This document shows, one piece after another, positions 53,171 through 60,361 of a DNA stretch of 64,000 bases. Origin of the DNA: Massilia frigida (GTDB lineage: Bacteria; Pseudomonadota; Gammaproteobacteria; Burkholderiales; Burkholderiaceae_D). The first letter of the stretch is position 1, and each line of letters begins with the position of its first letter. The notes beneath the pieces are model-generated. The model ran no database searches. It was not told the origin of the DNA and was given only the letters and a program-made list of their open reading frames with translations. The stretch spans positions 16,324-80,323 of the forward strand of contig NZ_WHJG01000034.1 in assembly GCF_011682175.1 (NCBI RefSeq), given 5' to 3'. The translations under genes and the position numbers were made by a program.

Positions 53171-53404
53171 TCAGGACAGGCGCAATTCCCCGGTAACGCA
53201 AAGGCGACGGGCCGGTTTGACCGGCCCGGCAGGCCGCAGGCGGCCGATGGCGCGATCGGCCTTGCTCAATTTCTGTACCAGCCGCGCCGATAGTTCCAAC
53301 GCCGGCACCGGCGGCAAGGGGGGCGGCACAGAGGTTTTTACTGTCCCGTCAAATGCCACCGTGGTGACGTAGTGGCCGAGCCGGCTGGCATGGAGAGGGC
53401 TCAT
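53171..53404 (-). pseudogene. Remnant of a Fic family protein (N-terminal domain only)
   Basis: 77 residues remain. GHYVTTVAFDGTVKTSVPPP, PLPPVPALEL and LVQKLSKADRAIGRL match the Fic_N domain that precedes the AMP-transferase core in single-chain Fic proteins. The similarity stops after residue 57; the last 20 residues are unrelated, and the catalytic HPFxxGNGR core is absent. On the minus strand a good AGGAG lies before an ATG at 53423 in a different frame that reads MMKELLHEPS, so an early frameshift is also likely. It sits in an AT-rich patch unlike its neighbours. Confidence 0.65.
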
Positions 53405-53772
53405 GGAGCAGTTCCTTCATCATGGTAGCTCCTGATCAGGCTAGCCTTATTAAGCTGGTTCGCGATTAAAATTTTGCGCGCATTCTTAATTAAAAAAGAG
53501 GATGGGTGTGCCATTCCAGTCCTGGTGTACGAAAACGACCGGTGATGGACAGTGTTACCGGAATAGCATTCCAACGTTTCAAACCTGACTCATAAAAAGT
53601 ACATCCATTTTGTACACTTCGTGCTGTCTGGCATGTCCCACACCTTCATCGACGCTCGCCTCAGTAGCGCCGATCAGAATACAGGCCATCCCACGCTATA
53701 ATGAAGTTGAACACTAGTCATTGATTTCAAAATAGCAATATTTATTTCGCGCCAAGCGACGCCATCCCCACC
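53405..53772. other. AT-rich intergenic patch next to the Fic remnant
   Basis: About 370 bases with no convincing gene and base composition clearly lower in GC than the rest of the window. It contains a dyad at 53599-53615 and a TATAAT box at 53697-53702 that may serve the metallophosphoesterase gene. This is probably scar tissue of a lost accessory segment. Confidence 0.5.
53599..53615. promoter_or_regulatory. GTACA-N7-TGTAC dyad (candidate operator)
   Basis: GTACA (53599-53603) and TGTAC (53611-53615) are perfect inverted half-sites separated by 7 bases in the AT-rich patch. The shape suits a small helix-turn-helix dimer such as an XRE/antitoxin regulator, but no such gene is left here. 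Confidence 0.35.
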
Positions 53773-54516
53773 ATGCGCCTTGCCCTGCTTACCGACCTGC
53801 ACGCCAACCGCGAAGCACTGGATGCTTGCCTGACGCATGCGCGCGCCCAGAAGGCCGACCAGTACGCGTTTACGGGCGACTTTGTCGGCTATGGCGCCGA
53901 TCCGGCCTGGGTGCTCGACACTGTCATGGAGCACGTGGCGCGCGGGGCGGTGGCGGTGCAGGGCAATCATGACTATTCGGTCACCCACGAAACGCGGCCG
54001 CAGATGCATTTCGAGGCGCGCGAGGTGATCGAGTGGACCCGCGGCCAGCTCAGCGCCGAACAGATGGCTTTCCTGTCCGCCTTGCCGCTGACCCAGGAGC
54101 TCGAGCGCATGCTGTTCGTCCATGCCAGCGCGCACGACCCGGTCAAGTGGGAGTACGTGACCGGGATCGAGCCGGCCGAGCGCAGCCTGCGCGCGGCGCG
54201 CAAGCGCATGGTGTTTTCGGGCCACGTGCACACGCCGGCGCTGTACCGGCGCGCCGACGATGGGCGCATGGGCGCGCACGTGCCGGTGCCGGGCACGCGC
54301 ATCGCAATTGCCCCGCAGCACCAGTACCTGGTGATCCCGGGCGCGGTGGGCCAGCCGCGCGATGGCAACAGCGCCGCCTGCTACGCGCTGTACGACGACA
54401 GCGCGCGCGAACTGGTGTATTACCGCATTCCCTACGACAACGGCGCCGCCGCGCGCCGCGTGATCGCCGCCGGCTTGCCGATTGTGTTCGCCATGCGTCT
54501 GATTGAGGGTATTTAG
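53773..54516 (+). CDS. Metallophosphoesterase (calcineurin-like, YfcE-related)
   Basis: 247 residues. The metal-binding motifs of the calcineurin-like superfamily are in order: LLTDLHANREALDACL (D-x-H), FTGDFVGYGAD (GD), VQGNHDYSVTH (GNHD) and FSGHVHTPALY (GHxH). Such enzymes cleave phosphodiesters or phosphoprotein bonds with two metal ions; the substrate is unknown. It is cytoplasmic (no signal) and monocistronic, with a TATAAT at 53697-53702 upstream. Confidence 0.9.
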   Translation: MRLALLTDLHANREALDACLTHARAQKADQYAFTGDFVGYGADPAWVLDTVMEHVARGAVAVQGNHDYSVTHETRPQMHFEAREVIEWTRGQLSAEQMAFLSALPLTQELERMLFVHASAHDPVKWEYVTGIEPAERSLRAARKRMVFSGHVHTPALYRRADDGRMGAHVPVPGTRIAIAPQHQYLVIPGAVGQPRDGNSAACYALYDDSARELVYYRIPYDNGAAARRVIAAGLPIVFAMRLIEGI

Positions 54517-54528
54517 ACAACAGTCTTA

Positions 54529-54557
54529 TTGCAACGCAAGGTACCCTCACGTACTAT
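54529..54557 (+). promoter_or_regulatory. Candidate sigma70 promoter of the CHASE-GGDEF gene
   Basis: TTGCAA (54529-54534) and TACTAT (54552-54557) are separated by 17 bases, about 45 bases ahead of the start codon. Confidence 0.5.
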
Positions 54558-54602
54558 CAGTGAGTAAGAGGCCCGCCACGGGCCCGCACCAGGATCGCTT
54601 CC

Positions 54603-57600
54603 ATGGACCATGCCGCTCCCACCCCGGCCGTGCCGGCGCCGCCGCCACGCGTGCGCCAGCCCGCGTGGATCGGCGCGACCGCGCTGGCCGCTCTGGTGAT
54701 GGCGCTGTGCCTGGGGTTGACCTGGCAGCTGTGGGAAGCGGCGCAGCGCAGCGCCGAACGCGACCTGCGCACCGATTTCGACAGCAGCGCGCGCGACGTG
54801 GTCAACCAGCTGGCGCTGCGCATGGCGGCCCATGTGCAGATGCTGCGCGGGGTGCAGGGCCTGTTCGCCAGTTCGGATGATGTCACGCGCCAGGAATTCA
54901 CCGATTTCGTGCGCATCCAGCACACCGGCGCCGAGTATCCCGGCATGAAAGGGATCGGCTACGTGCTGGCGCTGGCGGACGCCCAGCGCGGCGCGCACCT
55001 GGCGCGCGTGCGCAGCGGCGGCTTGCGCGGTTACGCGATCACGCCGCCGGGCACGCGGGCCGCCTACGCGCCGCTGATGTACCTCGAAGCGTTTTCGGGC
55101 GCCCGCCTGCGCGCGCTCGGCTACGATCTGTTTTCCGAGGAGCCGCTGCGCCTGATGCTGGAACAGGCGCGCGACAGTGGCCAGCCGGTCCTGTCGGGCA
55201 AGGCCATCGTGGCGCGCGCACGCGGGGCGGGCGCCTCCGACGGCGTGCTCATTGCGCTGCCGGTGTACATCGGCAGCAAGGCGCCCGACAGCATCGAGCA
55301 GCGGCGCGACCTGCTGCGCGGCTGGATCTACGCGCCCTTCATCATGGAAGACTTGATGGCGTATGTGGGCGGCGAGCGCGCCGGCGCCTTGGCGGTGGAG
55401 GTCTACGATGGCAATTGGGTCACGCCGCAGGCGCGCATGGCCAGCGGCGCGCCTGCCGCCGCCGGCGGCGCGCCGGCGCTGCGCACCGAACAGCGTCTCG
55501 GCATCGCCGGGCGGCGCTGGACCCTGGTCATCAGCGCCGGCGCCGGCTTCGGCGCCGGGCAGCAGAACGAGGCGCCGCAAGTGCTGCTCACGCTCGGCCT
55601 GGCGGTGACGGCGCTGCTGTCCCTGCTGACCTGGATGCTGGCGCGCAGCAGCGCCCTGGCCAGCCGCGCGCTGCGCCAGTCGCGCCTGTTGACCGATGAA
55701 CTGACCGTGGGCCAGCAGCGCCTGGCCGCTCTGGCCGATTCCGCACAGCGGGCCCAGGCCATGATGCGCAGCATCCTCGACTCGACCTTCGACGCCATCC
55801 TGGTCGACAATGGCGACCGCCGCATCCTGGCCTCGAACCAGCGCTTCCGTACGCTGTGGAGCGTGCCCGAGGAACTGGACCTGGCCAGCGATGATGCGGC
55901 CGTGGTCGCGCACCTGCTGGCCCAGCTGGTGCACGCGGGGCCGCTGCTGTACAGCCGCTCGCTGCAACTGGGCGAGCACGAGGAACACCGCGAGCTGCTG
56001 CGCCTGAAGGATGGGCGCTTCATCGAACAGTTGACGCGTCCGGTGCGGCTGGGCCACGAAGGCGCGCGCCTGTGGTCGTTCCGCGACATCACCGAACGCA
56101 AGCAGATCGAACAGCGCGAGCGCGCGCACCGCCATGTGCTCGAACTGCTGGCGCACGGCGCGCCGCTGCACGCGGTGCTGGGCGCGGTGGTGCTGGGCGT
56201 GGAGTCGACCAATGCCGGCATGCTGTGCGCGATCCTGCTGCTCGATGCCGAGGGACGCTTCCTGCACACCGGCGCCGCGCCCAGCCTGCCGGATTTTTTC
56301 AATGCCGCCGTGGATGGCTTGCCGGCCGCTGCCGGCTTCGGTTCCTGCGGCAGCGCGGCCGCCAGCGGACAGCGCGTCATCGTCGAAGATATCCAGACCC
56401 ATCCCGACTGGGCGGCGTACCGCGAGATCGCCGCGCGCGCGCAGCTGGCGTCGAGCTGGTCGGAACCGATCCGCGGCGCGTCCGGGCGCGTGCTGGGCAC
56501 CTTCGCGATCTATCACCGCACGCCGCGTTATCCGAGCGCGGCCAACGTGGTGCTGATCGAGCTGGCCGCCCAGCTGGCCGGCATCGCGCTGGAACAGGCC
56601 CAGGCCGCGCAAGCGCTGCGCGTGGGCGAGGAGCGCTTTCGCAGCCTGTATGACCACGCCCCGGTGGCGCTGTGGGAGCAGGACTGGTCGGTCGCGCGCG
56701 AGGAGGTGGCGCGCCTGCAAAGCTGCGGGCTCAGGGACTTGGGCGCGTGGCTGCGCGAGCGTCCCGACGAAGCGCAGCGCCTGGCGTCGCTGGTGCGCAT
56801 CACCGACGTCAACGGCGCCGCGCTGGTGCACGTGGGCGCCGGCGCCAAGGAACCGGGCACGCTGGGGCTGGCGCAGAACTTCGGCAGCCTGGGCGGCGGC
56901 GCCTTCATCGACGCGCTGGTGGCGCTGGCCGGCGGCGCCCTGTTCTACGAATGCGAAAGCAGCTTCCTGCGGGTCGATGGCGTGGCGCGCCAGCACGAAC
57001 TGACCTTGCTGGTCATGCCGGGCCATGCGCAATCGCTCGACTTCGTGATTGCCTCGACGGTCGACATCACCGAGCGCAAACGCGTCGATGACGAATTGCA
57101 GGCGCTGGCCAGCACCGATTTCCTGACCGGGCTGCCGAACCGGCGCGTGTTCCTGGCGCGCCTGGATGACCAGTTCGCGCGCCTGCAGCGCAGCATGGAC
57201 GAATGCGCGTCGGTGCTGATGCTCGACATCGACCACTTCAAGCATGTCAACGACGTGTTCGGCCACGCGGCGGGCGATGCGGTGCTGCGCCACATGGCGA
57301 CCCTGATGCGCTCGGGCCAGCGCAAGATCGATACCCTGGGCCGGGTCGGCGGGGAAGAATTCGCGGTGCTGCTGCCGGGTACGACCGGAGCGGCGGCGCA
57401 CCAGTATGCGGAGCGCCTGCGCCAGAGCGTGGCCGAGACGCCCCTGCTTGGCGACGGACGGGAGATTGCGATCACGGTGAGCATCGGCATCGCCACCATC
57501 GAGGCTGGCGATGCGGGTCCGGATGCGGCCATGATCCGGGCCGACAAGGCGCTGTATCACGCCAAGGCGGGCGGCCGCAACCGGGTGTGCGACCACGCCG

Positions 57601-57635
57601 AAGCGTGCGCGCCGGCCGCGCTTACGAAGGTTTGA
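54603..57635 (+). CDS. Membrane diguanylate cyclase with CHASE, PAS, GAF and GGDEF domains
   Basis: 1010 residues. TM1 is about 21-45, a periplasmic CHASE domain about 65-260 (YPGMKGIGYVLALADAQRGA, AYAPLMYLEAFSGARLRALG), and TM2 about 321-345. A PAS-like region (about 375-495) is followed by a GAF domain (about 505-680), a second PAS-like region (about 680-830) and GGDEF at about 835-1005. The latter has STDFLTGLPNRRVF, DIDHFKHVNDVFGHAAGD and the active site GGEEF (916-920). RKID five residues before it is a canonical I-site for product inhibition. It should couple an extracellular signal to c-di-GMP synthesis. There is no EAL domain. Confidence 0.92.
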   Translation: MDHAAPTPAVPAPPPRVRQPAWIGATALAALVMALCLGLTWQLWEAAQRSAERDLRTDFDSSARDVVNQLALRMAAHVQMLRGVQGLFASSDDVTRQEFTDFVRIQHTGAEYPGMKGIGYVLALADAQRGAHLARVRSGGLRGYAITPPGTRAAYAPLMYLEAFSGARLRALGYDLFSEEPLRLMLEQARDSGQPVLSGKAIVARARGAGASDGVLIALPVYIGSKAPDSIEQRRDLLRGWIYAPFIMEDLMAYVGGERAGALAVEVYDGNWVTPQARMASGAPAAAGGAPALRTEQRLGIAGRRWTLVISAGAGFGAGQQNEAPQVLLTLGLAVTALLSLLTWMLARSSALASRALRQSRLLTDELTVGQQRLAALADSAQRAQAMMRSILDSTFDAILVDNGDRRILASNQRFRTLWSVPEELDLASDDAAVVAHLLAQLVHAGPLLYSRSLQLGEHEEHRELLRLKDGRFIEQLTRPVRLGHEGARLWSFRDITERKQIEQRERAHRHVLELLAHGAPLHAVLGAVVLGVESTNAGMLCAILLLDAEGRFLHTGAAPSLPDFFNAAVDGLPAAAGFGSCGSAAASGQRVIVEDIQTHPDWAAYREIAARAQLASSWSEPIRGASGRVLGTFAIYHRTPRYPSAANVVLIELAAQLAGIALEQAQAAQALRVGEERFRSLYDHAPVALWEQDWSVAREEVARLQSCGLRDLGAWLRERPDEAQRLASLVRITDVNGAALVHVGAGAKEPGTLGLAQNFGSLGGGAFIDALVALAGGALFYECESSFLRVDGVARQHELTLLVMPGHAQSLDFVIASTVDITERKRVDDELQALASTDFLTGLPNRRVFLARLDDQFARLQRSMDECASVLMLDIDHFKHVNDVFGHAAGDAVLRHMATLMRSGQRKIDTLGRVGGEEFAVLLPGTTGAAAHQYAERLRQSVAETPLLGDGREIAITVSIGIATIEAGDAGPDAAMIRADKALYHAKAGGRNRVCDHAEACAPAALTKV

Positions 57636-58005
57636 CGGCCTCGTGGCCGGCGCGCTGCTTGCGCGTGCGGCTGGCGAGGTACCAGATGATGGCCAGCGGA
57701 ATGGCCAACGGCAGCAGCAGCGGCGAGATCATCAGCGCGAGCACGATGGCGCCAAGCGCCAGGCCACCCACGGCCAGCACGCCCAGGCCGGCGAACACCA
57801 GTGCCAGCACCATGCCCACAAACAGCATCACGAGGCCCGCGATCAAGAGGCCGCCGCCGGCAAACAGCACGCCGGCCAGGGCGGCACCGGGTCCGTGCAA
57901 CTGGTCGCCATCGATGTTGATGGACATGCCGGACGGGCCGACCATGGCCTCCCAGGCGACCATGATGAACAGGAACAGGAGCAGCAGGGGAGCGTATTTT
58001 TTCAT
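57622..58005 (-). CDS. Small hydrophobic membrane protein (127 aa)
   Basis: 127 residues with an N-terminal hydrophobic segment (MKKYAPLLLLFLFIMVAWEA), then VGPSGMSINIDGDQLHGPGA and three long hydrophobic stretches rich in Gly, Leu and Val, ending in a basic tail (SRTRKQRAGHEAVKPS). I do not recognise the family. GAGG precedes the start. Its 3' end overlaps the convergent diguanylate cyclase gene by 14 bases. It is probably an inner-membrane protein. Confidence 0.7.
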   Translation of the reverse strand: MKKYAPLLLLFLFIMVAWEAMVGPSGMSINIDGDQLHGPGAALAGVLFAGGGLLIAGLVMLFVGMVLALVFAGLGVLAVGGLALGAIVLALMISPLLLPLAIPLAIIWYLASRTRKQRAGHEAVKPS

Positions 58006-58199
58006 GATCGTGGCCTCGGTTGGGGATAAGGGTTTTCCTGGTACGCTTGTACTGTAGCGAGACCGCCGGCGCGGCGCCATGCGCATGCGACAGACTGCAT
58101 TTTTGACGGGGTGGACGGTGCGTGCCAAGGGGGAGCCGGTGCCTGCGCGCGTGCCGTGGTGTGGCCGGGTCCGACTTACCCAAAACGCAATTTTCTACC

Positions 58200-58227
58200 T
58201 TGAAATTCCCACATCATTGCCTATACT
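58200..58227 (+). promoter_or_regulatory. Sigma70-type promoter of the small Pro-rich gene
   Basis: TTGAAA (58200-58205) and TATACT (58222-58227) are separated by 16 bases, about 27 bases before the start codon. Confidence 0.6.
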
Positions 58228-58253
58228 GAATATTCTGTCGCATGGAGATGCAT

Positions 58254-58499
58254 ATGGAATTTGTACACTATTCAGGGGACCGGTGGGCGCTGGCGGCGGG
58301 CGACTTCGTGGCGCGCCAGTTGCGCATCCTGCTCGCGGGTGGCGGTCCCAAGGGGCCACCGTCGGCGCCTCCGGCCATTCCACCGATTATCATCAATCCG
58401 TACAACTACGGCACGCCGGCACCGGCCATCGATCCGCGCATTCCGCCGCCGGGTCCGCCGCTGCAGCCGCCCGCGCCGCCGCGCCAGCGGTTCGCATGA
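58254..58499 (+). CDS. Small protein with a Pro-rich C-terminus (81 aa)
   Basis: 81 residues. The first 35 look folded (EFVHYSGDRWALAAGDFVA, RQLRILLAGG); the rest is nearly all Pro, with Ile, Asn and Tyr (IPPIIINPYNYGTPAPAID). There is no signal peptide and no known family. Three in-frame ATGs lie close together; the third was chosen because GGAG lies 6 bases ahead. It has its own promoter and a strong terminator, a complete single-gene unit that is probably expressed well. Confidence 0.65.
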   Translation: MEFVHYSGDRWALAAGDFVARQLRILLAGGGPKGPPSAPPAIPPIIINPYNYGTPAPAIDPRIPPPGPPLQPPAPPRQRFA

Positions 58500-58501
58500 A
58501 A

Positions 58502-58527
58502 AAAGCCCACCGGAACAGGTGGGCTTT
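58502..58527. terminator. Bidirectional intrinsic terminator
   Basis: AAAGCCCACC (58502-58511) and GGTGGGCTTT (58518-58527) form a perfect 10-bp stem around a 6-base loop. The A-run to its left gives a T-run for transcripts from the right, and TTT follows on the plus strand. It ends both the Pro-rich gene and the convergent PEP-CTERM gene. Confidence 0.85.
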
Positions 58528-58545
58528 GTGTTCTGGCGCCAGGGC

Positions 58546-59583
58546 TTAGTGGCTGCGCCGGCGCGTCAGGGCGAGCATGAGTGCGCCAGCGAGCAGCAAG
58601 GCGCCGCTGGTCGGTTCCGGTACCGGTACCGGCCCGGGTCCGGGGTCCAGGTGGCCGTCGAACGCTTGCAAATGCAGTTCGCCGCGCTGGTCGAGCGACT
58701 TGACGAACACGCCGCCCTCGATGTTCTGGTTGTTGGTCAGGCGGGCCGAGGGCGCCAGGATGGCGCCGCCGAACTGGGCGTTGGTGGTGATGCTGGTGGC
58801 GTGCTGGAAATTCCAGATCAGCTTGCTGCCCAGCGATTGCGCGGAGCCGCCCAGGAAGTTGGCGCCGATCGTCGCGCTCTCGCCACTCGCGTTGAGGATC
58901 ACGGTGGTGGCGTCGCCCAGGTTGAATTCGAATTCGCTGGCCTTGAACACGCCGGCGTCGATCAGGTTGAATACCGCGACCCCGCTGGCGTTGGCCACGG
59001 CATTGAAGGTGGCCTTGCCGTAGCCGTTGAAGGTGACGCTGCTGCCGGTGCCGCTCATTTTCCCCAGGCTGGCCGACAGCGCGCCCAGCGTGGCCGCGAA
59101 ATCGGTCGAGTTCGAGGCATCGGCGTTGGCCTGCATGGTGCTGTCGAGCGCGAGCACGCGGCCGCCATTCGTATTGCTGGCGCTGAGGCTGCCCCCGACC
59201 CAGGCTGCGCCGTTCAGCTTACTGTTGTGGACGTCGCCATAGATCACGCCGCTGCCGGCATTGATGGTCGCGCCGCTCAGCTTACCCCCGATCACGGCGC
59301 CGCCGGCATTGACCTTCACCTCGCGCGCATTACCCATGACGGTCAGGCCGGCGTACTTCGAGGCCGGCATGTCGTTGACGTGCTGCGCATAGTCGCCGCC
59401 GGTGGCGCTGCCGCCGATCCAGGTGCGGCCATCGACGTGCGATTGCGAGTTCACGTCGGCCAAGACCACGGCGTTGAACCCGTACAAGATTTGCTGGGCG
59501 GTGAGCGGGGTGGCCAGCGCCGGCGCGCAGAACACGGCGGCGGCGAGGGCGGTAGCGGCGAGACGAAGGCGACGGGCGATCAT
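58546..59583 (-). CDS. Choice-of-anchor A family protein with PEP-CTERM sorting signal
   Basis: 345 residues. The signal peptide is MIARRLRLAATALAAAVFCA, cleaved near ALA. The body is the choice-of-anchor A domain: YGFNAVVLADVNSQSHVDGR, TWIGGSATGGDYAQ, VIYGDVHNSKLNGAAWVGGS, VFNLIDAGVFK and GGAILAPSARLTNNQNIEGG. The C-terminus is a complete PEP-CTERM signal: VPEPTSGALLLAGALMLALT followed by RRRSH. Proteins of this kind are handled by the EpsH/exosortase system and end up in exopolysaccharide or on the surface. The exosortase itself is not in the window. Confidence 0.93.
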   Translation of the reverse strand: MIARRLRLAATALAAAVFCAPALATPLTAQQILYGFNAVVLADVNSQSHVDGRTWIGGSATGGDYAQHVNDMPASKYAGLTVMGNAREVKVNAGGAVIGGKLSGATINAGSGVIYGDVHNSKLNGAAWVGGSLSASNTNGGRVLALDSTMQANADASNSTDFAATLGALSASLGKMSGTGSSVTFNGYGKATFNAVANASGVAVFNLIDAGVFKASEFEFNLGDATTVILNASGESATIGANFLGGSAQSLGSKLIWNFQHATSITTNAQFGGAILAPSARLTNNQNIEGGVFVKSLDQRGELHLQAFDGHLDPGPGPVPVPEPTSGALLLAGALMLALTRRRSH

Positions 59584-59819
59584 GGGATACCTGTGAACTG
59601 CGAAGGGGATGTTGCGGCGCAATATATGCGTGCAGAAATGTTACCTTTAATTCAATGCGGAGGCGATCATGGAGTTAGAGTCCCTGCTCTAATTCCTGCT
59701 TTTGCGGCAGTCGCGGCGTGCTGCGGATGGCGCCGCCGGCGCGGCCCGGCCCTGTGGGATGTGTCGAATTCGACTATCATTCTCCTTTCGGGCGACGCCC
59801 GCACCATGAATGCGATCTC

Positions 59820-60320
59820 ATGACAGAAGAATTCCCCGACGACAGCCCCCAGGACGACGACGCGCCCGTGCAAGAGCCGCGCCTGTGGAAAGGCAATGGC
59901 TGGACCGCGCGCGTGATCAAGAACGAGGATGACGAGGGCTGGGCCGTGGCCATGATCAAGGATGGCGAGCCGGAGCCGGCCCTGGTTGGCCCGTGGACCA
60001 TGGGCCGCGACAAAAAGAATCCCAAGCCGCTCGACACGAATGCCTTCAACACCCTGGTCAAGACCGCCGCCGAAGTGCTGCGCCGCCATGAGCAGCAATT
60101 GCACGCCATGCTGCACAAGAGCACCGTGGTCTCGCACGAAGGCGCCGACATCAAGGTCACGCTCGATATCGTGCCCGACGACGAGCATCCTTACGCGCTG
60201 CTGGCCGCCATCGACGAAGAAGGCGAACGGATCGCCCAGGTGCGCATTCCCGCCAGCTTCAAATTAACCCCCGCCAGCGCCACAGCCTGGGTCGAAAACG
60301 ACTTTCGCAACCCGTCTTGA
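59820..60320 (+). CDS. Hypothetical protein (166 aa), acidic, cytoplasmic
   Basis: 166 residues. It starts MTEEFPDDSPQDDDAPVQEP, an acidic leader, then RLWKGNGWTARVIKNEDDEG, WAVAMIKDGEPEPALVGPWT and a helical part NAFNTLVKTAAEVLRRHEQQ. The end is beta-rich. There is no signal or membrane segment, and the family is not recognised by me, though the composition looks like a conserved Burkholderiales protein. Upstream in-frame codons to 59718 run through unlikely sequence, so the ATG at 59820 is preferred. Confidence 0.75.
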   Translation: MTEEFPDDSPQDDDAPVQEPRLWKGNGWTARVIKNEDDEGWAVAMIKDGEPEPALVGPWTMGRDKKNPKPLDTNAFNTLVKTAAEVLRRHEQQLHAMLHKSTVVSHEGADIKVTLDIVPDDEHPYALLAAIDEEGERIAQVRIPASFKLTPASATAWVENDFRNPS

Positions 60321-60329
60321 CCTGCTAGT

Positions 60330-60358
60330 ATTTCCCTGATGCACTACTAAAGGGAAAT
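60330..60358 (+). promoter_or_regulatory. Hairpin that hides the ribosome binding site of the GAF-GAF kinase gene
   Basis: ATTTCCCT (60330-60337) pairs perfectly with AGGGAAAT (60351-60358) around a 13-base loop. The Shine-Dalgarno (AAGGGA, 60350-60355) lies within the right arm, 6 bases from the ATG at 60362. The weak AT-rich stem could melt with temperature or be opened by a factor. Confidence 0.5.
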
Positions 60359-60361
60359 GCG

